The position numbers were made by a program, and so were the translations under genes. Below the pieces are notes generated by a model. It did no database searches, was not told the DNA's origin, and was given only the letters and a program-made list of their open reading frames with translations. A DNA stretch of 64,000 bases, taken from Acorus gramineus. Lineage: Eukaryota > Streptophyta > Magnoliopsida > Acorales > Acoraceae. The DNA lies in NCBI GenBank assembly GCA_030737835.1, contig CM060849.1, positions 23,816,855 to 23,880,854 on the forward strand, written 5' to 3'. Numbering within the stretch: the stretch's first letter is position 1; each line of letters starts with the position of its first letter. Of the stretch, positions 32,102 through 42,236 are shown in pieces.

Positions 32102-32584
32102 ATGGAGGAGAGACTTATGCTTAGGCTGGAAACGGCGATCCCTCGCCTCGAGGCGCTGTCCACTGGATCCCGATCGCTTGATTTGACTTGCGGCGAGGGT
32201 GCGGCGGTGGAGCCTTCGATCTCCATCTTTTGAAGCTTTTGATGGAGGGATCCGCGGAGAGACCCTCCTCTGCTTGCGGGAAGATTGGTGAGAAGTCTTG
32301 GAGGCCACGAAGATCTTGGAAGAGGCCTTTGACTGAAGATTCCCAAAAGATGGAAAGGTGAAGAGATATTACAACTCTCTTGATGATGCAGGAAAAGTGA
32401 AGAAACCAAAAGATGGGAATTGTATTCACAGTATGTACAAATTTCTTAAATTATAAAATATTTATCATCCATGTCTGGCACTGGCACTGGAAACTGATTA
32501 TATATTTCTAATTACATTGTTCATTTAGGATTTGTGGTGACATCTGAGATTGTGAACTGCAATGTTGTCGAGGTGCAATGCCAG
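32102..32584 (+). pseudogene. Broken cyclase-associated protein (CAP) gene: exon 1 joined to late exons
   Basis: CAP binds actin monomers and recycles them from cofilin. MEERLMLRLETAIPRLEALS at 32102-32161 matches the start of plant CAP1. A shifted frame reads EVLEATKILEEAF (about 32295-32333), matching the next CAP segment. GKVKK and, one base out of frame, KMGIVFT (about 32415-32437) then match a CAP C-terminal exon. After an apparent intron, acceptor TTTAG precedes FVVTSEIVNCNVVEVQCQ (32529-32584), close to the CAP stretch EIVNCNGVEVQCQ, and a donor GTACAT follows. Most of the gene between the first helix and the C-terminal beta domain is missing, several stops intervene and the donor after KMGIVFT lacks a G. 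A kept intron argues against a processed copy. Confidence 0.6.
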
Positions 32585-32606
32585 GTACATTCTTAGGGTA
32601 TTTTCA

Positions 32607-33640
32607 TCACATATCCAATCCTATACCCAAATGTGTATTCAAATTTAAATTTGAGTAAAAATCATCTAAAAACCTCTCCAACTATTTATCTATACCCATA
32701 TCAATCTTTTACTTAAATTTTTAACCAAATCAAGGGAGACTCAAATCTTGACATAAATTTTCAATGGCTATTTTTTTTTTCTTCAACTCTACATTTTCTT
32801 AAAGATTTGAGTAAATCAGATAAAGTGTGATGTTTGGAGACACACTATATCAAATGAAGCTTTTGCTCAAATTTTTAGTGAATTTTGGGTATAGGTTTGA
32901 GTAAGCATACAAAAGTTTTTGTACAACCTTGACTATGAGAAAAAAAAAATCACATATCTTTTGTGTTTCATAAAATTGCTAGGCTTGAGATTGAAACTGT
33001 GACATGCTTATATATTTATCAAGTGTGAGATTTACTCATTTACATTCCGGTTTTATTTGTTTTATCTTAAGAATTAAAGGCCGGTGGACCATTAGTAGCA
33101 GAGGTGTCCCTCAGTTTTTTGAATTGTGCTAATGGAGGTCCTTGGATGGATTTAATTTATATTTGACTATTGGCATTAAGCCATTAAAGGATATATATCG
33201 AATGCCATATAGACACCTGGGGTCATTGTGGAATGTATGCTAAAAAAATTAGCATATTTGGATGTTTGTAGTGACAGGAAGACTGGCTCATTCTTGTTGT
33301 GAACTGTTATTACTAATAGGTTTTGAAGGGATTTTAATGTGTTGAGGGTTAAGCGTTATTTGTTAGAAAACACTACCCAGGGTTGGTCTGGTAGCCCTTC
33401 TCATTCCCCTTTTACTGAAAACCCAGGTAAATGGCGTTTGGAATCTTTTATTCTTATGGACATTTCTGGATAGCCCAGGCAAACTTCAATTGATTGCTCT
33501 ATCCCACAGAATTTATCACAATTGGATCCTTATGAAAGGAGAAATTCTACTTCTGGACCTAAGCTGGTTTTTAGATTGGAGTTCCAAGATATAACACAAT
33601 TGTACACTAAGAACACTAAGAACAACTCAATCAAATTTTG
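32607..33640. other. Intergenic, no gene seen
   Basis: Words at 32607-32700 and 32800-32935 (for example CAAATTTAAATTTGAGTAAA, and TGAGTAAGC) partly complement each other and may be a MITE. No further CAP exon could be read downstream. Confidence 0.3.
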
Positions 33641-33656
33641 GGGAAAGGTGTATCTT

Positions 33657-34300
33657 GGGATGTGTTTGTGCACAATCCCAAATGTAATACACATTTCCCT
33701 CAATTAGGTTTAGGAAACGTGGAAAAAGGACCATCGGCAACTTAGGATGTATTTGTGCACACTCTCAAGGGTAACTCACTTTCCCCTCAACCACTTATAG
33801 GGGAAAAGGAATCTTTGGCAACTTAATGATGTGCTTGTTCACAATCCCACAGGTAATACACTTTCCCTTTTTACTCTCTGTAAAGGAAAAGTGATTACAG
33901 GGAAAGTTCCTTTTCCGTTGATGTTGGTAGTGTAGTTGTTCATGAGAAGGGAAAATTTCCCCCCCTTGGATGTGCTTTGTGCTGAAGGTAAAGTAATGGT
34001 AAGTGATTGGAAATTCAGGTCATGAGAAAGTGAAAATGAGTTGTCTGCATGCTTGGAACATGTCTCTCTTTGACCACCTACTTTTTCCTAGTCATCGCTT
34101 TTGAAGAATTGTTTGTGTTATTTACTTTTGGGAGGAAAAAAAGATTTCCCTGCTCACAAACAATAACATTTGTAGTGGTAAGGAAACTCACTTTCCATTT
34201 TCAAAAGGAAGCGTATTGTCCTTTCGAGATTGTGTACACACACACAGGGAAATGTTTTTGCCTTCCAAAAGTGAATAAAACAAGAAAAAAGTAATAGATG
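33657..34300 (+). repeat. 82-87-bp tandem repeat followed by an inverted copy
   Basis: Units with GGATGTGTTTGTGCACA, then CAATCCCAAATGTAATACAC, then TTTCCC and GGCAACTTA start near 33657, 33744 and 33826, with growing divergence. Downstream, TTACTTTTGGGAGGAAAAA (34121) and its near complement GCCTTCCAAAAGTGAATAAA (34259) form arms about 130 bp apart. Confidence 0.55.
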
Positions 34301-37186
34301 GTGATGAGAGGTTTGTGCAAAACAATAAATTGATGATCAAAGGAAAGTTTCCCACTTTTCCTCACTTTCCTTTTGGCACAAGCACATCCTTTATAGAAAA
34401 GGATGCATGAACTGGTTCCTAATTTCAGCTGTAGGTTGCCTTTGCTTAGTTGAGTTAGGCTAGATTTGTAGCAAGTATTGAACACAATTATGTTTTCTGG
34501 TAGAGTTACTTGATACAAAATGCAGATATCGAGGTCCGCAAAATTCCAGTTTATGACCAAAAAAGAAGAGAAGGAACTGGATTTGGAAATTCTTATTTTT
34601 TTCTCAAGACTGCCAATTATTGGTAGTGGCAAAGTTGCACTGAGATATGAAGAGCATAAAGAGGAATTGCTTGTAACTTTGTAGATATGATATTTAAGGT
34701 TTGTTGGGTGAATGCTTATTTGATATTGAACATTTTCGGGAAGGATTGTATTTTTGGTTCCTAATGCATTTTGTTTGATTCCATGAAATGGATGGATCAA
34801 CTTTGATCTGTTGACATTGGTTCTTCTAGGATCCTTGTGCATTCCAGACTATTATTGGGCCTTATTATATTTTATATTTGGTCAGGGTTTCAAGAATTCA
34901 CATAAACTAAAATTATTATCAAGTGCCATTGTTGGTCCTTTTCCATTCCTTTTCCCTTTTATTTCATTCTAAGAAAGCAAACAAAAATCAAGGTTATTTT
35001 TCTTCCATGATTCAAAACAGAGTAATCCCTAATTTGTATGTAAGTATAGTTTTTAGGTTGCAAAAACCAAGTTTTTGAAAATTCTGAACTCTTTGCCAAC
35101 ATATTGGACTTCCTAAGGCTAGTCTTAAGATGAGATGGGATCTAGCCCCATCAAGCCTTGTCGGTCCCCTAGTGGCTAGCTTTCAAATGAGATCGAATTC
35201 AATCAAGATACATCGATCCCCAATGAGGGGATGGAGTTGACATGTCAGTCCCACTTAGGTGCCATATGTTAGTCTCAATAGAAGACTGATGAGACCTGAT
35301 GGGATCCAGCCCTAACTGGATCTCATTATGTCTCATTAGTCTCCAATGGGGAATTGGCATTTGACACTTCACATACCGGACATCTTTAATCACATGTTAT
35401 TCTCCATTGGGGATTGTCGAGATCTAACAGAATCTAGACTTCACATCCCTTTAGGATGACTTGAAGAAGTGGGGGCACCTCCCTTTATCTTATTTTTTAA
35501 TTTTTTATTACAATTTCCTAGAAGTTGAGTACTGTTTTCCCCAGGGCTTCCACTTTCTTCCGACATCCTATAGGATTCTGCAAATGCTTGAGTTGAACTT
35601 TGTGATTTTAAGTGTCAATGTAAAATGGCTTTGTTATATCTTAAGATACATAAAATTCTGGAAATTCAATAAAATTAGAAAGATTTTATTATCTTTCAAA
35701 ACCAAGATTTTAAAACCAATTCATATGCTGGCATTATAAACAAATTATTTGGCGCGATAGAATAAGATTTTAAATTTTTTTTAAAAAAAAGTAGAATAAA
35801 ATAATCATCTGGTGAAAAATCTGTTCGTGTTACTGGAAATTGAATTTATGTAGTATGGACTAGTGATGCATAAAAATAATTTGCAAGTGAAACATTAGAA
35901 ATGATTATAAAGAATAATGATTTCCTCAACTTCCAAGTACCAAGAAATGAAATAAGCCAAAACTATTTCATTTCTTATGCAGTTCCCTTTGGATATATTT
36001 GTGGATCTTTGGGAGGTCAATAGAAAGCATAGCAGCATTGAAGAGGTTCTTACTCTTTCTGTTGTGTGTTATTCCTTTTTGTTTTTCATGTTCTATTATT
36101 CAATGTCATGGTTGGTTTGGTTGTGTGTTTATTCTTTTTGGTCCTTTTTTTTTTTTGGTAAGTTTTTCTTTTCATTCTTCACATGTGAAAATGCAAGGTT
36201 TATGACCTGCCTAGGTTTTTGTCATAGTCATCAAATAGAAGCTTTAATCAAAATTATTGGTTTTGCACTGCTCAGTTATGAATCCAACTACTAGAAAATC
36301 ATCCATTTTCTACAGTGGATATGGGTGTAGGAGTGTTTTGGGGTATTTCACCTATATATATGAGTTCATTCGCTTTTCATATACTCACCAAATACTCCCC
36401 ATGTTCTAATTGCATCCAAACCCCTCAATACTCAGTCATAGCTTTCTTACTCTCAATTTTTTCATTTGAACTTATGTTTGTGTCTAATTCTCAATCATAT
36501 CTAAGTTTGTCAATTATATAAAATAGATTTATGAAAGGTTAAAAAAAAAATGATTTAACATGTGAACATCTTTTTATACCAGGGAAATAAATTTGGTGAA
36601 ATGAAACAATTTCAAGGAACCTATAATACAAATACCTATTTATTATCACCTATTCAAACATAGTATACCCATCTAATCTTTATACACAAATAGATTTTTA
36701 AACCTATTCATCTCTATTTCATCATATTTCACATCTGTTATTCTACCCAAATATGGGTTAAGTCATGAGTCTGTTGAGGTACAAAAGGGATAAGATCTCA
36801 GGGTTGCATGAACTTCATTTTTTACACTGAATAAATAATGATATAGCAACTAAAACGGTTGGTACAACTAAAAAATTTGATGATTAAAAAAGATTTAAAA
36901 AAAGGAAAGAAGAGAAGACCGTTGGTGACCTGAGTACTGAACAAAGTTGAAGTCCTTTACATCTCTACTATTTCAGCGTAATATAATTTTATCAACTTTA
37001 AAAGTTTTTTCTTTTTCTTCCAGACTGGCTCACCACCAATCTCTCTGATTTGTTTAAAAAGAAGATTGCTTTTCTTATTCTCTCTATCACTTTCTGGCAT
37101 ATGTGGACTGAGCTCAATAATAGGCTATTCTCTGTGAAATCACACAAAATGGTGGTCTCAGAAGGATTAAAGTTAAGTCTGTCATT
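34301..37186. other. Intergenic, no credible gene
   Basis: A 213-codon minus-strand frame (34842-34201) is AT-driven, rich in Ser, Ile and Leu, overlaps the inverted arms and matches no family. The patch at 35105-35460 is richer in GGGATC and CTCATTAG words and may be a MITE. Nothing else was recognised. Confidence 0.4.
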
Positions 37187-37752
37187 TATCTAAAAAAAAT
37201 ATCTATATCCGATTTGAATCCGTGGCCGAAAATTCAAAAAATATCCAATATCCAAAAAAATTGTATCCGTATTCGTATCTGAAAATTTTTGGATCGGATA
37301 CGGATGTTCCTGTATCCGATTTGAAAAATATTCGTATCTGAAAATATTAATATATTATTATTTATTTAATTATATATTTATTTTTTTAGAATTAATATGA
37401 GTTTTTATTTTTATTTTTACTCTAAAAGTATGTAATATTTTATATATATACTTATAATTTTACGTTTTATATTAGGTAATTATTGAATTTTTTTTACATA
37501 TTTCAAATATTAGATATATGATTTTTATTTTTGGATATTAGATCTTTGAATATTTTAATCATTCCATATTAATTTTGAATTTTTGGATATTTCATATAAT
37601 TATTCGTATCCGAATCCAGATTTTTGAATCGGATATAGATACTTACTTTCAATATCCGTTGGATATCGAACACGGATAATGTTTTGGATATCCATTTCGG
37701 ATACGGATACGAATATGGGTTTATCTGATCCATATTCATCCGATTGAGAGGC
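37187..37752. repeat. Inverted-repeat family D, copy 1 (GTATCCG words)
   Basis: The left arm holds TATCCGATTTGAATCCG, GTATCCGTATTCGTATC and GGATCGGATACGGATG. The right arm holds ATTCGTATCCGAATCC and TTTCGGATACGGATACGA and ends near GATTGAGAGGCTTA. The middle is AT-rich. A second, similarly built copy lies at 61617-62103. Confidence 0.6.
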
Positions 37753-37779
37753 TTAATTAAAGGCACTATCAGAGTTCAG

Positions 37780-38330
37780 GTTGGTGACAAAATTTATCGG
37801 GTTTCTTCATCTCCTGAGGTCTGTGCCATTGCAGCATCATTTGGCATTAAAACAAAGGAACCTGAATCAGTAATCACAACTGTTACCTGACTCCCTCCTC
37901 TAGAGAACTGGCTTAAAATAAATACTGATGGATCTTTTGTTGATGATAGAGGAGGATTTGGAGCACTCATATGAAACCACCTAGTAAAATTTCTCATTGG
38001 ATTGGCAGACCGCCTCAATCTCCCTTCCATTAACTTACTTGAGTTGAAGGCTATTGAAAAAGGAGTCTGGCTGAGCATATCTCTGCAGGACACAAAGCAT
38101 TGGATCAAATTGGACTCAACGATCGCACTGGCGTGGGTGCATGGAAGGGGGAATATCCCATGGACAGCAATTCATTCTCTTTGAAACCTCCATTAGGGGC
38201 TGCCCCTTCTGGACAGTTGGAAGGCAACCCATATACGCAGGGATGGTAATTCCCCTGTGGATTTACTCGCTGCGCATCAATCTGCAAGGGGGGATTTACT
38301 TTACTATTATACATATATTTGCAAAATTTA
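37780..38330 (+). pseudogene. LINE fragment: C-terminal RNase H domain
   Basis: The plus strand reads LPPLENWLKINTDGSFVDD at about 37886-37943, then GGFGALI, a stop, and NLPSINLLELKAIEKGVW (38019-38071). KINTDGS...GFG...LLELKAI is the RNase H pattern in plant LINE-derived proteins, including the catalytic Asp and the ELKA acidic residue. A shifted frame ends with EGNSPVDLLAAHQSARGD near 38245-38297, matching the closing NxxADxLA segment. It is dead and truncated upstream. Confidence 0.72.
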
Positions 38331-39608
38331 TTTATTTATCCATATCACAATTATAGAAAAGGATTAATTTTTTAAAAATATTTAACGAATGCAAATGAAT
38401 AAAAACTATTATACAATTATAATAATATATAAACTCATCTATAAAAATAAAAAATAAATTAAAAAACTTAAATCAATATTTAATACACAATGAAGATTTT
38501 CACATCACATATATCAATTATAACAGAGTTTCTTAAATATAAAATCAAAACAAATATATAAACGGTGGATAAAAAAAAAGAGAGGAGGCTATTTAGTTTA
38601 GAAATGATGTAAATAATAATTTAATTAATTTATAAATTGTAGAATAGTAATCTAATTTAAGATTCATGGTGGAATTTGGGTGAAAATTTGATTTCATTCT
38701 ATTTTCTCAAATGTTTTTATTTTAATTCCAGTGGGATCCACAGTAAACATAAAGATTATCACTTGATTTTACACACTTTCTTAATAATTAACCTAATGTC
38801 ATAACATATTTATTATTAAATTCTAAATTTTTATTAGATTTAATAGTTTCAGGAGTAATTAATCTTAATTTCATGAATAAAAAATCGATTGTTCAATCAA
38901 TCCATTGCCGGTTTTTAAACCGTCGGTTCATGTTCAATCGATAGGTTGATTAATTTTTATCAATTTTTCATCCTATTAAGTTTTGAGGGTAACCCAAACT
39001 AGAATTCAAAAACGGATAAAATGTATCATATTCAACCGAATACGCTGAATCAGGTTTTAAAACATTGTACATCAATATACAAATCTACAGCAAAAAAATG
39101 TTAAAACGTAATATTCAATTCAATTCTAGGTATACAAACAAATCATTTTCTTAAGTCAATGCGTCAACGTAGACGCAAACTTTATTTCTTTACGAAATAT
39201 ATGTAATAAATTGATGACTTTGGGTTTGGGGTGCCCCCTTTTCCAAGTCAATAAATGTGGCGAAATTTAATTAGACGACTTTAGGGTTACCACTTACCAC
39301 GAATTCGTGTGACAAGACTCCACATCTTGTGACCCCAACGTTCCCCATCTTCATTTAATATTTTCATATTATAATTTGAATCAATCGTCTCATCATTCAT
39401 TCCAGAAACTCCATCACTTCTTCTATGAAGCTCCATGTAGATATCTCCTAGTCCACTTTTTTTCATTTTAAAAAAAAAAACTTTTGATATATTTATTTCA
39501 ATTAAAAAAAAAAAATCAAAACAAAGGATTGAGAGAGAGAGATGAAAAGGAATGTGCTTCCTTTTGTTGCACTTCTCCACTCCGGAAAGTTCTCTCTCTC
39601 ACTCTGAT
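38331..39608. other. Intergenic, no gene seen
   Basis: AT-rich DNA with no protein family signal. Short complementary words around 38886-38955 are not enough to call an element. Confidence 0.4.
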
Positions 39609-39730
39609 CAGATGCCGCGAAAGAAAACTTTGTAAAACTTTATTTTAGAAAACTATATTGATGAGATGCCGCGAAAGAAAACTTTGTAAAACTTTATTTT
39701 AGAAAACTATATTGATCAGATGCCGCGCAA
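39609..39730 (+). repeat. 54-bp tandem duplication
   Basis: Two almost identical units start GATGCCGCGAAAGAAAAC at 39611 and 39665 and end AACTATATTGAT. A third copy begins at 39719 but stops after GATGCCGCG. Confidence 0.9.
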
Positions 39731-39794
39731 GGTTTGTTTTCTGGGTCAACAAAGTATAAGTGTTAGTCTAGTCCATCGAAGCTTCTCTATTTCA

Positions 39795-40023
39795 GGTAGC
39801 GTTTGATAACGCGATTGTAAGCGATTGTAAAACTGATTTTCTGTAATCGCTGGATTTAAAACTGATTCTGCAGGAAGCTGCCTCCCTCAGCTTTTTTAAA
39901 TCACAATTTTTTTTGCACTATTTACCTAAAATCTGTTTGCAGGAAGCTGCGATTGCAAAATTATTTGATTACACGATTGCAGAACCAACTTCCTACTGCG
40001 CAATTACGCAATTAAATGCAACC
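39795..40023. mobile_element. Small MITE with GGTWGCRTTTGA ends
   Basis: GGTAGCGTTTGATAACGCGA at the left and the complement GGTTGCATTTAATTGCGTAA at the right are imperfect inverted repeats. The flanking triplets are TCA and TTA, close to the TAA/TTA duplications of PIF/Harbinger MITEs. Confidence 0.5.
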
Positions 40024-40155
40024 TTAGAAATATATATGTAAATCAACCAACCAAGGTTTGAATGTAATGGGAATCGGAGGATTTGTCTTGTAGGGGATGG
40101 TCAATTAGGTTTTTCATGGACAAAATGTCCTTATCAATGGATTTGTAAATCTTGT

Positions 40156-40467
40156 GTTATTCAATTAAAACATTTGTTCATAGACAAAAAGTCTAGCGTT
40201 ATTCAAATGAGACATTATTTTGTGGACAAAAAGTCCAGCGTTATTCGATTGAGACATTATTTTATGGAAAAAAAGTCCAGCATTATTCGATTGAGACATT
40301 ATTCCGTAGATATAAAGTCCATTGTTATTTGATTGAGACATTATTTTATGGACAAAAAGTCCAGCGTTATTCGATTGAGACATTATTTCGTGAATAAAAA
40401 GTCCAGTGTTATTTGATTAGGACATCTCATAGTAGACTTTTTGTCATGTGTTATTCAATTTAAATAG
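40156..40467 (-). repeat. 42-bp minisatellite, about 7.4 units, each with a small hairpin
   Basis: Units starting GTTATTCGATTGAGACATTA begin at 40156, 40198, 40240, 40282, 40324, 40366 and 40408. Most contain GGACAAAAAGTCC, a 4-bp stem with a 5-base loop. Because 42 is a multiple of three, five units stay open on the minus strand as 14-residue repeats of MSQSNNAGLFVHKI type. There is no sign of expression, so a chance frame is more likely than a protein. Confidence 0.85.
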
Positions 40468-41250
40468 GATTTGTGAAAATTTTCATAAGTCGTGGATTTT
40501 TGTGGTTTTTTGTGGACTTCAGAGAGAAATGTAAATGAAAAAATCATTTCAAAATCCTACCCAAATGGGTGAGATTCTCATGGACTTTTATTCTAGTATT
40601 GTGAATATCTTTTTTTTTTTTCTTTCAATAGAACTCATTTCTTTTATGAATGATGGTTATCTCACGCCTTTCATATTTTTATTCTCATGTCAGTCTTTAC
40701 CCAAACCAAGTACCATCTTTTTAAAATCTAACCCTACACAAAAAACACTCTCAAAAACCAAAATTTCTGCAACTGATGAAATTTTCACAACATATACTAC
40801 AATTATATAGTAATTTTTACTTTGTCCTGAACTACAACATTATAATAATTCATTCACAATCACTATGAACTTAGATCACCCATATATGCCATACAAAACC
40901 ATCCAATCGGTCATGTGTCAGACCCCAATCAAAATGTATTCATGATTGAGGTATTTGGAAACAGGTTTAAAAATTAGCTTTTCACTTAAAACTACTCTTA
41001 AAATTAAATTACCAAGAAGTATACTTTTGTTATATTTAGGAAAAGCTCAAAGAACTACCATAATAAAACATATAATTAGAATAATCATCCGACGAGGAGA
41101 AAATCACCACTGAAGAGCCAAAGGAACTACCAAACAATTAAAGATAGGTCAGAATTATTCTTATATCACTTTCATGGTTCAGTTCATGATTACTCAATGC
41201 AAGATGAGAGGTACTTGACAAACCTTTCATGGTCACAATCACAAGCACCA
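40468..41250. other. Intergenic, no gene seen
   Basis: A 91-codon frame at 40535-40810 is AT-driven and unrecognised. Confidence 0.4.
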
Positions 41251-41665
41251 TTATATTATACTACAATGTAATGCTTAATTACATAATTAAACTAATCTCA
41301 TGTAAGATATAAAATGACCACTTACAGAAACTTGATTAAACATTTACAGAATGCAAGTGTTTATTTTTATAAATCATTCACATAAACACACTTACATAAT
41401 TAAACCCTTAACAGTAAAGTATATTAGTTTCCCTCTCTTAATGATTTTCTAAACCATCATCATGTGACATGCACTCTGGCGGGTTTGAAAACGAGGGGGA
41501 GAGGAAACGTGATCGTTTTGGGGGAAAAAACAAAGAAATGTGGAAGGGGTGAGAGGTAAAAAAAAAAAAAAAGAGGGGGACAGCGTAAAAAAAAAAAAAA
41601 AAATGTACGAGGGCATAGAAAAAATATGGGAGTTGGTCCAGGGGATACAGGGGCAATTCACCCGT
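41250..41665. mobile_element. Truncated relative of the long-TIR element at 55.6-58.3 kb
   Basis: The words AATGACCACTTACAGAA, then CTCTCTTAATGATTTTCTAAACCATC (in pieces) at 41320-41460, match the tandem units at 56.0-57.7 kb. The right end GTTGGTCCAGGGGATACAGG then GGCAATTC (41632-41660) matches that element's right terminus (TTGGTCCAGGGGCATATAGA). Between them lie A-runs and a GA-rich strip as in the relative. No left terminus was found. Confidence 0.55.
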
Positions 41666-42056
41666 TACTTTTTATACCATGACTTGTGTCATTGTGCTGG
41701 TGATAAAGGACTGACTTAAACGCACTTTTCTTTTTAGGGTTTTGTCGGTTTTAAAAAGTCTTTTTATTATTATAAACTCCTCAATCAATCACCCTTAAAG
41801 TGCTGTCAGTCTCACTGTCACTCTTCCCAGAACGGCATGGTAGAGTGTGAAAGATTTGAGGGACTATATTTTAAAAAATAAATAAATAAAGCACGTTTAA
41901 GCAAATTAAGCTTGCCCCCCTCCGACGGCAAAGACGACTAACGCTGACCAAACACCGTTAGAGTCTGAGAGAGGAGACCCTCCTCCTCCCCCGCTTACGT
42001 GGATCCTCACTTTCGTTTAAATTTACATCTCTACCAACCACCCCCACCCCCCTCTC

Positions 42057-42062
42057 TATAAG
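42057..42062 (+). promoter_or_regulatory. TATA box of the GH17 gene
   Basis: TATAAG in the context CTCTCTATAAGTTC lies 57-62 bases before the ATG at 42119, preceded by a C-rich stretch. The spacing is normal for a plant core promoter with a short leader. Confidence 0.5.
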
Positions 42063-42118
42063 TTCTCGTCGTCTCTCCATCTTAAACAAACCTCGCCAAA
42101 CAGACCTTCCAATCTACA

Positions 42119-42200
42119 ATGGCGGACGAGAAGCCGAGCCTCTCATACCCTCTCCTCCTCCTCTTCTTCTCTCTCCACGGCTTCTTCATCCACTCCGCAT

Positions 42201-42236
<36 letters not shown>

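Noticed and set aside
34201-34842. 213-codon open frame on the minus strand
   Set aside because: It has an AT-driven composition, no family resemblance, no codon signal, and overlaps inverted repeat arms. A chance frame is the simplest reading.
40156-40467. CRISPR-like array of 42-bp units
   Set aside because: The units are contiguous with no unique spacers and the context is a plant nuclear genome. It is a minisatellite.
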